Shown: piece by piece, positions 25,431-33,929 of the stretch
How positions within the stretch are numbered: the first letter of the stretch is position 1
How the letters are laid out: each line of letters opens with the position of its first letter
DNA from: a virus
Reading direction: 5' to 3' (one strand)
Length of the DNA: 45,151 bases
Virus record (IMG/VR): IMGVR_UViG_3300024520_000135
Location: 1-45,151 of that record
Notes under the pieces: generated by a model
Database searches by the model: none
Seen by the model: only the letters and a program-made list of their open reading frames with translations
What the model was told of the DNA's origin: nothing
Made by a program: the position numbers and the translations under genes

Positions 25431-26923
25431 TAGAATACCGTTGAGCTAGGCTGATTTAGAATTGACTGAATGTCTAAGAGCTCTGCGGCGGGGCGCAGGT
25501 GATTCAGTTTTGCATAAGATAGGGCGTCAAGCATGTCGTCGTGTTTACCTCTAGGGTATGATACAAGCTCGTCACAGAACTCAACAAACCACTCAGGTGC
25601 CGCTGGTATTATCAGCTTTCTCTGGTGGAACCATGACTCTAATTGTAGTATCCTTGGGTCTTTGCCTAGTCGTATCTGCTTTGGGTCAATAGGTTCAGCC
25701 GAAATAACTTCACCTCCGGGCCACGATCCGTTCTCTAGATCCTGTAATAGGTACATCTGGCCTTGAACTCCCTCAACTAAAAGCCTGTTAGGGAAGTGTC
25801 TCCTGTACGTATCTCGGATCTCATCTAGGATCTCATGATGGATCATGTGCTTTCTTACTACGTCTAAGACCCAAACATCTCCCTTCGAATCCATTCCTGT
25901 GACCGTAATCACTGTAGGATCTCGGTCTGTGTTCTTGCTAATGCCGGGGTCTACAATCATAAGGATGTCCATTCCGCCATTCATTGCCGCTTCCAGTTGG
26001 GCAGGGTGGTAGAACCTTAACCTTGTCGGGTCGAATGTTCTGTCGTCTCTACCGACTGCGATGTTCATAAACTCAGTGTTGAATCTGTACAGCATGTTAT
26101 TAGCGATGTACTTCTTACGCTCTGTATTTATCCAGTGTTCATCGTACTTTTCCGGCCAAGTAGGATCACCTGTCGTGTCATCTAGAACTCCGTACCTGAA
26201 TGTCGCCCACTCTTCTTCGACCTTTTCGACCGAGCCGTTCGCTTGAACTCTACTTCGTACTTGTTTCAGGGGGTCTTGTATGAGGTTGGCCAGCAGACAA
26301 TCTTCATGGAGCATCGTCCCTATATAGAAATATCTGGCCGCAACATCCAACGGTAAGACGTCAGCGTAGAACCACTCTCTCATCTTATCTCTTTGATCTG
26401 GAGACTTTACATTCTCTGTACTTTCGAGGTCATCCATGATTATGAGGTCAGGTCTTTCCGTTTCAAATCTCTTCCCTCTCAAGTTTTGTCCTGCACCGTA
26501 GCAAGCCATTATGTACTTCTTGCCGTCTACGGTGTAAACAAATTTGCTTGCTGTACTGTGAGGTTTCGTTTCTGCGCTTACGACTGCATTTAGAAGTGGG
26601 TGCCCTGAGATCGCCGCCCTAACATTGGCAAACATGTCCTCTGCCATTTGGGTAGTAGAAGCGATGAACATGATGTATCTGTATCGCCTGTGCAGAACAT
26701 TCCACTGGGACATAAGCTCCCAGCCATACACAGTTTTCCCGAATCCACGGGGGAATGCGAAGGCTGTGGACTTGTCGCTGTTAACTAATGTGTCACTGAG
26801 CTTTACGTGCAGAGGGCTCGACTTCACCTTCAGCATGTCTGGGCACAGAGCTAGGCCTGTGTTCAGTAAGCTCTTGCGTGTTAGATGCAGTAGTTCTGCT
26901 ATTTCGTCTTGGTCTACGTTCAT
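25430..26923 (-). CDS. terL: Terminase large subunit
   Basis: A 497-aa packaging motor. The ATPase half has a Walker A of the T7-like type, P58-R-G-F-G-K63-T64, and a Walker B L160-I-I-M-D164-D165 followed by the catalytic glutamate region (LESTE). The RNase H-like nuclease half begins at MDILMIVDPG (near residue 316), whose aspartate is the first metal ligand, and later acidic residues occur in HDDMLDALSY (near 464-473). It cuts concatemeric DNA and pumps it into the prohead through the portal encoded next. The length is standard for podoviruses. Confidence 0.93.
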   Translation of the reverse strand: MNVDQDEIAELLHLTRKSLLNTGLALCPDMLKVKSSPLHVKLSDTLVNSDKSTAFAFPRGFGKTVYGWELMSQWNVLHRRYRYIMFIASTTQMAEDMFANVRAAISGHPLLNAVVSAETKPHSTASKFVYTVDGKKYIMACYGAGQNLRGKRFETERPDLIIMDDLESTENVKSPDQRDKMREWFYADVLPLDVAARYFYIGTMLHEDCLLANLIQDPLKQVRSRVQANGSVEKVEEEWATFRYGVLDDTTGDPTWPEKYDEHWINTERKKYIANNMLYRFNTEFMNIAVGRDDRTFDPTRLRFYHPAQLEAAMNGGMDILMIVDPGISKNTDRDPTVITVTGMDSKGDVWVLDVVRKHMIHHEILDEIRDTYRRHFPNRLLVEGVQGQMYLLQDLENGSWPGGEVISAEPIDPKQIRLGKDPRILQLESWFHQRKLIIPAAPEWFVEFCDELVSYPRGKHDDMLDALSYAKLNHLRPAAELLDIQSILNQPSSTVF

Positions 26924-26936
26924 TGTCTTTGGTCGA

Positions 26937-27389
26937 CTATCTTCTTGTGTTGGCGTTAATCCCTGTGATTACTGTGCCGATTTGGAATGCTATTGGGTGA
27001 AGTAGCGAGAAGCCCACTCCAGCAGAGGAGATGGAGTAGACATAATTGATCTGCCTCTCCCATGAGAATAGCCCCCAGAGGATGGATATTCGTTTGGGCT
27101 CTTCGTCGGGATTGAATGTGTGGATTGTGACTTCTGGGAATGCAAAGCAGAGGATCGTGCATATGCAATAGGTGAAGACGAGCATCCCAAAAGCCCAAGT
27201 AAAAGCAGGCTTATCAGATACCTCATCGATGTGCTTGAGGACTTGTCCTGACTCATTTGCTCGTCTCTGTATTTCTAATTTAGTTTCTAATCGTTTGTTC
27301 TCAGCTCTAGATTGCATAGCATCACTGATCATTCCGAATATGGAACCTGCGATACCTGACCCTGCTAGACCTAAAAGTTCTGTGATCAC
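26937..27389 (-). CDS. Holin-like membrane protein
   Basis: A 150-aa membrane protein directly upstream of the terminase gene. Residues 1-22 are Gly/Ile/Ala-rich (LLGLAGSGIAGSIFGMISDA). A charged coiled coil follows (RAENKRLETKLEIQRRANE), and then two clear membrane segments, AFTWAFGMLVFTYCICTILC (about 63-82) and a second near 116-140 (SSAGVGFSLLHPIAFQIG). Helix, coiled coil and two or three membrane segments resemble the 3-TM holins of gene transfer agents and related podoviruses, so it probably forms or regulates the lysis hole. A second reading frame with a lipoprotein-like signal lies inside it. Terminase-adjacent holins are common in short-tailed phages. Confidence 0.65.
   Translation of the reverse strand: MITELLGLAGSGIAGSIFGMISDAMQSRAENKRLETKLEIQRRANESGQVLKHIDEVSDKPAFTWAFGMLVFTYCICTILCFAFPEVTIHTFNPDEEPKRISILWGLFSWERQINYVYSISSAGVGFSLLHPIAFQIGTVITGINANTRR
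26990..27226 (-). CDS. Possible nested Rz1-like lipoprotein
   Basis: An open frame at +1 to the holin-like gene. From the ATG at 27226 it reads MRYLISLLLLGLLGCSSS, an almost ideal lipoprotein signal: short basic n-region, leucine core and LLGC lipobox with Ser at +2. The mature part is about 63 residues and Ser/Pro-rich. A longer start at 27256 is also open. Outer-membrane spanin subunits (Rz1) are typically small lipoproteins nested in another lysis gene. Against it, no Shine-Dalgarno precedes 27226, the third minus-strand frame is also open here, and the host gene is not an ordinary Rz. Confidence 0.3.
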   Translation of the reverse strand: MRYLISLLLLGLLGCSSSPIAYARSSALHSQKSQSTHSIPTKSPNEYPSSGGYSHGRGRSIMSTPSPLLEWASRYFTQ

Positions 27390-27730
27390 TACGTTATGTT
27401 CTGGTCCACAACTTCAACAGTTCTAGCTTCGTTCCACTCAATCTTATTGGTGCCGCCGTAGAGCACTTGTACCGAAACCTTGTACGTTCCAACAGGGAAA
27501 GCATCAGTGTTGACACTAGTTAGTTGCCATGAAACTGTGCCTACATCTGGGTCGTCAATCGTTACAGTAGAATCTGAATTTGTAGCCTGAAGAGATTCAG
27601 CTCCATCGACACTCTCTATCCTTACTGTGACTGAGTCAGCCGCCGCCAAGTCTGAGTAAGTTGTTCCGTTCTCTTTGAGAGCAATCTCAAGTTTGAACAT
27701 GTTGCCTTGAATTAGTTTAGGTATGCTCAT
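27389..27730 (-). CDS. BppU-like immunoglobulin-fold virion protein
   Basis: A 113-aa all-beta protein. It opens with IPKLIQGNMFKLEIALKENG, close to the N-terminal domain of baseplate upper proteins and similar small phage domains that begin with a polar FxLxxxLxxNG pattern. It continues with SVTVRIESVDG, a DPDVGTVSWQLTS strand and YKVSVQVLYGGTNKIEW. It overlaps neighbours by 1-4 bp, between the fibre genes and the holin-like gene. It is probably a small structural or fibre-associated module. Confidence 0.6.
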   Translation of the reverse strand: MSIPKLIQGNMFKLEIALKENGTTYSDLAAADSVTVRIESVDGAESLQATNSDSTVTIDDPDVGTVSWQLTSVNTDAFPVGTYKVSVQVLYGGTNKIEWNEARTVEVVDQNIT

Positions 27731-28032
27731 CTGATCTCCAGTGTTACTTCGGCTACGGTTTTCACATTTGCATCATATGACAAGGTGCTTTCCGTGTTCA
27801 TGCTGATGGCCTTGGTCGTTGCGACTTTCATTTCTTTTGCTTCTGTAGTGTTTACTGCTAGTGTTTTACTTAACAAGCTCCTTACCTCCATGATGTTCTG
27901 AGCTAAGGTGGTGGTTCTGAGGCAAATCTTCTCTATCTGCCCTGTCTTTACTACGATAAAACTTCGCTTGCCTAGACCTCTAGTATTTATTCGGCCCTCG
28001 CTGTGGCCCATTCCTACAGTTATGAGACTCAC
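27727..28032 (-). CDS. Hypothetical protein downstream of tail fibre
   Basis: A 101-aa protein with a short strand-rich N-terminus (LITVGMGHSEGRINTRGLG, then RSFIVVKTGQIEKICLR) and a Thr/Ala-rich remainder (VATTKAISMNTESTLSYD, then VKTVAEVTLEIR). It overlaps the large fibre gene and the BppU-like gene by 4 bp each, so it belongs to the same translational chain. No family is recognised. A fibre-associated structural role is inferred from position. Confidence 0.6.
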   Translation of the reverse strand: MSLITVGMGHSEGRINTRGLGKRSFIVVKTGQIEKICLRTTTLAQNIMEVRSLLSKTLAVNTTEAKEMKVATTKAISMNTESTLSYDANVKTVAEVTLEIR

Positions 28033-31000
28033 TGTGGGTCTTTCTCGTAGATGTTAGTGCTTCCGGGGTTCCCGTCAACATCTTTTAGGTCAAATGTCAG
28101 AAGAACTGTGGTCCCGTCATCCTCATATCTTATGAGGGTGTTGGTCGTTTCATCTATTTTATCCCTGTTGGTCATGTGTTTTCTGGTCAACGTAGCTTGG
28201 TCTTTGGCCTCTGCGATGTTCGCGTTATCTGGCACAACTGTGTTAGCTCCGTCAGTTCCTCTCATGTCCGTATTGGTTGTGACCGTGTCAACTAATGTTA
28301 CGTTTGCTACTGTGTCGGTTGCTGGATCGAAGTTGTTAAGCGCGGCTATGCCTGCTTGAGTTTGATCTAACTCAGCAATTATGTTAGCTTCGGAAGCGGT
28401 AGATCTGGTCGATACCGCAACATCTAAATTTGCGTCAACAGTAGCCTTTATTGCCGTTACTTCTGAAGATTGAGCTAATGCAACGTCTCTTCTCCACTCA
28501 ACGTCAATACACCCGCCTCCAGTAGTAGGGACTTTGATAGGGTAAGCGTTATCATCACGATAAAATCTCACATCGTCATTTTGGATAATCCAGTTTGTGG
28601 TTGAGTTATCCAAATAGATACTTACAACTGCCGTATTGACTCGAATGATACCACCAGTTTCAGCAGTAACACCACCAGCGAAATCACTAATACCCTGAGA
28701 GGTAGATTTATTATAGACCCACCAAGCATAGAGTTCTTTTACCGAGAAGTCAGTCGGTACAGATATATCAACCTCATCGTCAACATAATCCGCTGTATAA
28801 TCAGTTATAGTTGAGCCATCAATTCCGTAAGTGTTATAAACATCATCATCAACTTGGGTATTTAGGAAAGACAAACCACTAGCAGTAATCACCCCAGTAG
28901 TTTCAAGTGACTCTTTAGCAGTTGTCGTTACTTGATATTCAACACGAAGTCTAAGAGTGTCACTATCATCAACTGAAGCATCAGCTAGGTTAGCCGTGAA
29001 CGAATAGCCAGACCCACCAGAAACAACGCTGTTATCAAGTTCTGCGCCCTTCGTTACGTTATAGAGCTGAACTCTAGAATCGTCAATTATGTTTGCGGCT
29101 GATACTGTTACGTTTTGGGTAATGTTAATCGTGCCGCCTCCAGTTGTTGAAGTCGTTGGAGTGCTTGATCCGTTAGTTAAGTCAATATTGAGCGTTCCAG
29201 TTGTCGAGAAATCAACATCTGTGGTATTTCCTGAGAATTGAATATTATCAAAAGTGATAGAACCCGCGGTATCAACCTCCATTCCCGTTGTGCAATTCTT
29301 GATAATCATATCAGAGTTGGAGCCAGTACCGCGAATCATTCCGATAGAGTCAATTGAGTTATCTATAACCACTCCGTCTAGAGTTGCGCCTTGTTGGTCT
29401 ACCGTTGCGCAATCTGTGAAGGTCGAGTCTGAATAATCACCTGTGTCTATTGTGAGCGGCTTAATCTTAGTGAATATGTTGCTTGTGTATGTCTGCGTAC
29501 CTAACGCACTGGCTTGATCCCATTTCCACTCAGTCGGGCTTGATACTGTCGTGTTTATGAATGAAATGTCAGACCCTGCTGTAGCATTAAATTTAAAACC
29601 TTGAAATCCTTCAGCAATTAAAAGCCCACCAGATGAGTTAGTTTCTGGAATACCAATGTTCTCGCCATCAATAGAGAGAAAAGTATCAACCGAACCATCC
29701 CCGATATGCCAAGCGCCAACTAATTCAGAAGCTCCACCCAGAACTTTTCTAAACCTATGCATGTTTCCATAACCAAATGAATCCAATCTATCATAAGTGA
29801 TTACTTGCGTAGCTGTCCCGCCCACTACCTCGATAGGCTCATAGATGAATAAGTTTGAAATCTGGGTAGTGATATTATTAGCGCTTAGACCATTTACTAC
29901 AAAACCCATATATTGAATGTTAGTTATGTCTAGCGTTCCATTAGAGTCTATCACATCCGAGCTTGCAGGGTCGATTAAGAAAGGACCATCAAGAGCAGAA
30001 ATGAAAAGTCTGACCGAGTCAGAGCCATTAATACAGAAACATTTCCAATTACCCGCATTATCTTCTAAGAAAACACCATAGCCTAGAATAGCTCGCCTAC
30101 CTATCTGAACCGAGAACTTGGCGACATCCATCATCATCTGTCCTGCTATATGTTTGCCTGTTAGATCGTAGGTTGCTAATCCTCCAGTTCTATCACACTC
30201 GAATCTTAGACCTTTATAGTTATTCCTGTTGCCTCTGGTTGATGCCGCAGACAAGAAGAATGACACGCCTTTATCCCCTGAATCTTGATATCTATCGGCA
30301 ATAGAGCCGTTTACAGTTGTTAAGTTCCCATAAGTTCCAAAAGCATCAGTTACCAGACCAGAAGGAAAGCCGGAAGGCATCCAGCTCGCATTCTCCGCAC
30401 CTTGAAACCCATTCAAAAGCGTAGCCATACCGCCAGAAGTTTGATATGGTTCAACGTCTACACCGCTCGAACCATCAGCTATTGAAACGCCTATATAAGT
30501 GGTTGCGACATTGGCATTTTGTAATTGATTACCCGCCGCAGAAGCTCCCGCAGTAGCGATAGTTTCTTTGAAAACATATACCGATTCTCCAGCATAACCA
30601 ACCTCTTCACTAATCACCTGCAAGCCTTGGTCTGTTGCACATCCATTTAATCCAGAGTTAAGGAAGGCATGAAGGACTAAAGCGTTATTTGTTAGAGTCG
30701 TTGGGCCTGTGAAACTTCTCTCACATCCGTTAGTTTGAACAGTATCAATACGAACATTAGCCTCGATAGTGCTTGAAGTAGCAACGCCACCAACTGAAAC
30801 AATTACACCTGACCATGTATCCGAATCCGCGTTAGTCGTTACTGGGTCTGTTTCGCTGCCTCCTGTAACATTCTCTTTGTAAAATACTGCACCTCTTATT
30901 GCGTTGTCGCTCCATGTATCTAGAGCTGTCCATCCCGCAGGGGTTGCATTAGTACCACCACCTGTCGTATCTTTAGCAACGAACCAGATAAGCAAATCAC

Positions 31001-31088
31001 CAGTTTCATAAGAGTCTGGTAGTTCACCTGTGAAGCTTGTCGTGTTAGTAGCTATTGACGTGAATTTATAATCTCTCTCGAACGCCAT
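28029..31088 (-). CDS. Large tail fibre/spike protein
   Basis: A 1019-aa beta-rich adhesin. The N-terminal 200 residues form a domain of the type seen at the start of phage tail proteins (DLLIWFVAKDTTGGGTNATP, GWTALDTWSD). The middle, about 420-680, has short repeated strands and Asn/Asp/Thr turns expected of a right-handed beta-helix (SDSTFTDCATVDQQGATLDG). After an immunoglobulin-like section, a helical segment near residues 880-920 (TRSTASEANIIAELDQTQAG) ends in a small beta domain (GTTVLLTFDLKDVDGNPGST). It is the longest surface protein candidate. Its ATG directly follows the stop of a 16-codon frame that contains its AAGGA ribosome-binding site. Confidence 0.75.
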   Translation of the reverse strand: MAFERDYKFTSIATNTTSFTGELPDSYETGDLLIWFVAKDTTGGGTNATPAGWTALDTWSDNAIRGAVFYKENVTGGSETDPVTTNADSDTWSGVIVSVGGVATSSTIEANVRIDTVQTNGCERSFTGPTTLTNNALVLHAFLNSGLNGCATDQGLQVISEEVGYAGESVYVFKETIATAGASAAGNQLQNANVATTYIGVSIADGSSGVDVEPYQTSGGMATLLNGFQGAENASWMPSGFPSGLVTDAFGTYGNLTTVNGSIADRYQDSGDKGVSFFLSAASTRGNRNNYKGLRFECDRTGGLATYDLTGKHIAGQMMMDVAKFSVQIGRRAILGYGVFLEDNAGNWKCFCINGSDSVRLFISALDGPFLIDPASSDVIDSNGTLDITNIQYMGFVVNGLSANNITTQISNLFIYEPIEVVGGTATQVITYDRLDSFGYGNMHRFRKVLGGASELVGAWHIGDGSVDTFLSIDGENIGIPETNSSGGLLIAEGFQGFKFNATAGSDISFINTTVSSPTEWKWDQASALGTQTYTSNIFTKIKPLTIDTGDYSDSTFTDCATVDQQGATLDGVVIDNSIDSIGMIRGTGSNSDMIIKNCTTGMEVDTAGSITFDNIQFSGNTTDVDFSTTGTLNIDLTNGSSTPTTSTTGGGTINITQNVTVSAANIIDDSRVQLYNVTKGAELDNSVVSGGSGYSFTANLADASVDDSDTLRLRVEYQVTTTAKESLETTGVITASGLSFLNTQVDDDVYNTYGIDGSTITDYTADYVDDEVDISVPTDFSVKELYAWWVYNKSTSQGISDFAGGVTAETGGIIRVNTAVVSIYLDNSTTNWIIQNDDVRFYRDDNAYPIKVPTTGGGCIDVEWRRDVALAQSSEVTAIKATVDANLDVAVSTRSTASEANIIAELDQTQAGIAALNNFDPATDTVANVTLVDTVTTNTDMRGTDGANTVVPDNANIAEAKDQATLTRKHMTNRDKIDETTNTLIRYEDDGTTVLLTFDLKDVDGNPGSTNIYEKDPQ

Positions 31089-31139
31089 TTATTCACCATC
31101 CTTAATGAAGATGACTTCTTCGTTTGGTTCGGCGATCAT
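31089..31139 (-). CDS. 16-codon linking mini-cistron
   Basis: A 16-aa frame (MIAEPNEEVIFIKDGE) starts by ATGA overlap with the stop of the XhlA-like gene and ends in TAA immediately before the ATG of the large fibre gene. It carries the AAGGA that serves the fibre start. Its likely purpose is to keep ribosomes on the mRNA between two genes rather than to make a functional peptide. It may also be chance. Confidence 0.35.
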   Translation of the reverse strand: MIAEPNEEVIFIKDGE

Positions 31140-31477
31140 CCTAGTTTAAGCGATACCGTAACGGCCCATGCAACCAAAGAACAAATAGCAGAAGCTACAA
31201 TAGCCACAACACAGACCATAAACCAAGCAGTTCGCTTCTCGACCTTCAATGTGTTGATGTGATTGCCAAGTGAATGAAGTCTGTCTTTGACATCTGCTTT
31301 GAGCTCTGAGTGATTCCTTCGTATATTCTCGATGTCCGACTCAGCTTTGTTGATTCGCTTGTCGTACTCCTTGATGACAGGCTCTAGGCTCGCGTGAGTT
31401 AGTTCTAGTGCACCTATCTTCTGCTCGATAGACTCAAGCTTGTCGAGCATTTTAAGGAGTAATTCGTTGTCGGTCAT
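31136..31477 (-). CDS. XhlA-like coiled-coil membrane protein
   Basis: A 113-aa protein of about 80 residues of coiled coil (LLKMLDKLESIEQKIGALE, YDKRINKAESDIENIRRNH) followed by one C-terminal membrane helix (WFMVCVVAIVASAICSLVAW, about 89-108). This is the build of XhlA-type lysis proteins of phages and PBSX-like elements, tail-anchored proteins that act with a holin. It lies far from the terminase-adjacent holin-like gene but in the same operon. An alternative is an anti-superinfection or tail-fibre chaperone protein, so the lysis role is moderately supported. Confidence 0.6.
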   Translation of the reverse strand: MTDNELLLKMLDKLESIEQKIGALELTHASLEPVIKEYDKRINKAESDIENIRRNHSELKADVKDRLHSLGNHINTLKVEKRTAWFMVCVVAIVASAICSLVAWAVTVSLKLG

Positions 31478-31695
31478 TAATCTAGTAATCCATTTGGGTC
31501 ATTTAATTCTAGTTCTGCGACCCGATTTAGTGCTTCTTGTTCTGTGTCGTAGTAATCAATAATACCTTTTGTCGTAGTCTCTCCAGCATGTCGCCCAAAG
31601 AAACACAGCTTAGCATCTTGATAAACTACAAGCCAGTGGTCACCATTGCAAATGCAATCAGAGACTCCATGTTCATCTACTTGGATCTCAGCCAT
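31477..31695 (-). CDS. Small hypothetical protein
   Basis: A 72-aa protein with an alternating strand pattern (DCICNGDHWLVVYQDAKLCF), a GRHAGETTTKGIID turn and a helix (TEQEALNRVAEL). It overlaps both neighbours by a single base (stop/start), between the BspA-repeat adhesin and the XhlA-like gene. The fold looks like a small alpha/beta domain. Its function is unknown; it could be a chaperone or capping protein of the adhesin encoded just upstream. Confidence 0.6.
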   Translation of the reverse strand: MAEIQVDEHGVSDCICNGDHWLVVYQDAKLCFFGRHAGETTTKGIIDYYDTEQEALNRVAELELNDPNGLLD

Positions 31696-33929
31696 TACTC
31701 TGGCCCTCCGTCAGTGAATGTAACAGAGTGGTCAGCTACCAAAGCGGCTCTAGCCACGCCACCAGCGACGTTGTATTCTGCATTACCACCATGAAAAGAA
31801 TAGCTATTGTTCGAGTTATTAGCTTCTAGAGCTATAAGTATATCTGAGTAAGAAGTGGTTGTCATAGCGAATCCAGAGAATATATTTGTGCCACTAGTCA
31901 GAGAGCCCAAATCGAATGTAGGCATTGCAAATCCTTCGAGTCCTGTGTTTCCTATTAGGAAGTTACTAAGGTTAGTTCCAGAAGAAGTGTCTACTAGATT
32001 TATGCTGGTTAAGTTTCCAGATTGAAAACAATCACCCCAGTTAGTAACTCCAGACGTTCCACTTAGAGTCATAGATATGCCAGTGCTGTTAGCACCAAAA
32101 TACCTAAAGGCTCTATTTAATGAGGTTACGTTAGCACTCAATGTTATATTTACCGTGCCTCGGACATTTCTAGCATTAGAAAACATCGACCCATGACTAG
32201 CAGTAGTAAGCCCTGTCAAAGTCATAGTTCCAATTGTTTCTAGATTATAGTTGTCTGTTCCGAAGTTCTTAGCTGAAGTACATAACGGCGCGTTTATGGC
32301 TGGGGTGCTTCTGGCTCCATTAGGATTAACCGCACGACAGAAATCAGCTAATGAAGTGACCGCACTAAAGTCGAAGGCTGGGATGTCAAGAGTCGTACTT
32401 GTAATAGACTGGAACATACCCGTCATGCTTCCACCCCCGCTAGTATCATAAGTTGGACAACTAGTTATAGACGAACTTAAAAACATGTAAGACCAACTAG
32501 TTACGTTAGACGTAACTGATATGTTAGGCCCAGCAGTCAAAGACGCGCATGTGTTACACAAACTGCTTACGTTAGTTAGAGATGTCGTTGTAGTTATATC
32601 TCCTATCGTAGTAAGAGAAGAACATTGCGAATACATAGATCCTATCGTTGTTGCTGATGATACATCTATTGCTGATGTAGTTACCAAGGAATCACAGTTT
32701 GAAAAACATGCAGTCATATTTGTCACACCGGAATAATCCCAAGCTGGAATGTCCGTTATAGCGCAATCTACGAATGTGTAATCCATAGATAGTACGCCAG
32801 ATGTGTCGTAGACTGGAACTGTAGTCAGTAGATCACAACCATTAAACATATAGCCGAAGTCTGTGGCAGATGTTGTCGTCAAAGCTGGGGCGGTTACTAG
32901 TGATGAACAGTTTCTAAAGAAATTCGAGAAGTTAGCTATACCAGAAACGTCCATAGTCGGAAAGGTAGTCATTGATGACATCCCGTAAAAATCTAACCCA
33001 GAGGTAACCCCAGATAGATCACCCAAATCGCCAATCGATGTTGCACTTGAGCAGTTCAGAAAGATATTGCTTCCAGCAGATCCAGAAATTCCATCTAACT
33101 TTAGCCCTCCAATCGTCACCAAGTTAGTACATCCACTAAAGAACCCTGTCATCGACGAGCCGATGGTCACAGAACTGGTATCATAAAGAGGTGTCTCTGT
33201 TATGCCTGTGCAACCACTAAAGAATAAATTGACTGAAGTAAATTGAGATAAATCATAGCTAGGGGCTGTTCCAGTTAAAGATGTACAACCACTGAAGACG
33301 TTTGCCCCAGCTATACTCAAACTATCGGAGAAGTCCAATGTAGGCCAAGTACTCATGGAGTTACATCCAGAAAATACCGACTGGAAATTATTTGAAGCTG
33401 ACACCGTTGAGAATGTTGGAGGCGACACCATGCTAGAGCAACCACTGAAGGCATATCTCATAGATGTCACCGCGTCAGTATTACACGTATCTGTAGCAGA
33501 CATTACCATGTTATTGCACCCTTCGAAACTATCTTGGAACCATTCGAATGCTATATCACCCCACTGAATCAGCTCTGTTATCTTAGTGTCGTCATTCGTG
33601 TGATTGTAGTAGAAACCTGCGAATCCTGTGTAGTCGTCTTGGGGGTAAATATAAACTTTATAAACCCCTGCTCCACTTGGGAAAGTTAAGTCTAAGTTTG
33701 AGTCTGTGTTGTGAGTTCCGCTAGTGCCATCATTAGTTGACCATGAGAAATCATAAGACTCACCAGATTTAAGAGCTAGTCTAAATACGTCACTTGCGGT
33801 AGTTCCAGCGTTAGCGGTATTAACCTCTAGAATCAGAGGCCTTGGGCCTGTTGGTCCTACGTTGAATGGGTCGCCCACTGCGAAAGCGGCGCCACCCATG
33901 ACGGGAATTGCGGCTGGAGCGTTAGACAT
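31695..33929 (-). CDS. BspA/DUF285 leucine-rich-repeat-like phage adhesin
   Basis: A 744-aa protein made mostly of 23-26-residue repeats with the signature FSGCSSL-T-x-P-x-x-DTSS, the DUF285/BspA-type repeat of bacterial surface proteins. The N-terminal entry domain ends in TKITELIQWGDIAFEW, the standard cap before DUF285 repeats. The C-terminus holds the matching closing motif AEYNVAGGVARAALVAD then FTDGG. About 20 repeat units span residues 130-650. In bacteria these proteins bind host or matrix components. In a phage virion operon it is most likely a receptor-binding or capsid-displayed adhesin. The cysteine in each repeat (SGCS, NCSS) is retained in most units. Its N-terminal 30 residues are Pro/Ala-rich and may be the virion attachment point. 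Confidence 0.85.
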   Translation of the reverse strand: MSNAPAAIPVMGGAAFAVGDPFNVGPTGPRPLILEVNTANAGTTASDVFRLALKSGESYDFSWSTNDGTSGTHNTDSNLDLTFPSGAGVYKVYIYPQDDYTGFAGFYYNHTNDDTKITELIQWGDIAFEWFQDSFEGCNNMVMSATDTCNTDAVTSMRYAFSGCSSMVSPPTFSTVSASNNFQSVFSGCNSMSTWPTLDFSDSLSIAGANVFSGCTSLTGTAPSYDLSQFTSVNLFFSGCTGITETPLYDTSSVTIGSSMTGFFSGCTNLVTIGGLKLDGISGSAGSNIFLNCSSATSIGDLGDLSGVTSGLDFYGMSSMTTFPTMDVSGIANFSNFFRNCSSLVTAPALTTTSATDFGYMFNGCDLLTTVPVYDTSGVLSMDYTFVDCAITDIPAWDYSGVTNMTACFSNCDSLVTTSAIDVSSATTIGSMYSQCSSLTTIGDITTTTSLTNVSSLCNTCASLTAGPNISVTSNVTSWSYMFLSSSITSCPTYDTSGGGSMTGMFQSITSTTLDIPAFDFSAVTSLADFCRAVNPNGARSTPAINAPLCTSAKNFGTDNYNLETIGTMTLTGLTTASHGSMFSNARNVRGTVNITLSANVTSLNRAFRYFGANSTGISMTLSGTSGVTNWGDCFQSGNLTSINLVDTSSGTNLSNFLIGNTGLEGFAMPTFDLGSLTSGTNIFSGFAMTTTSYSDILIALEANNSNNSYSFHGGNAEYNVAGGVARAALVADHSVTFTDGGPE

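Noticed and set aside
26956-27198. 80-aa third-frame open reading frame inside the holin-like gene
   Set aside because: No ribosome-binding site, signal sequence or domain; it only shows that stops are scarce here in all minus-strand frames.
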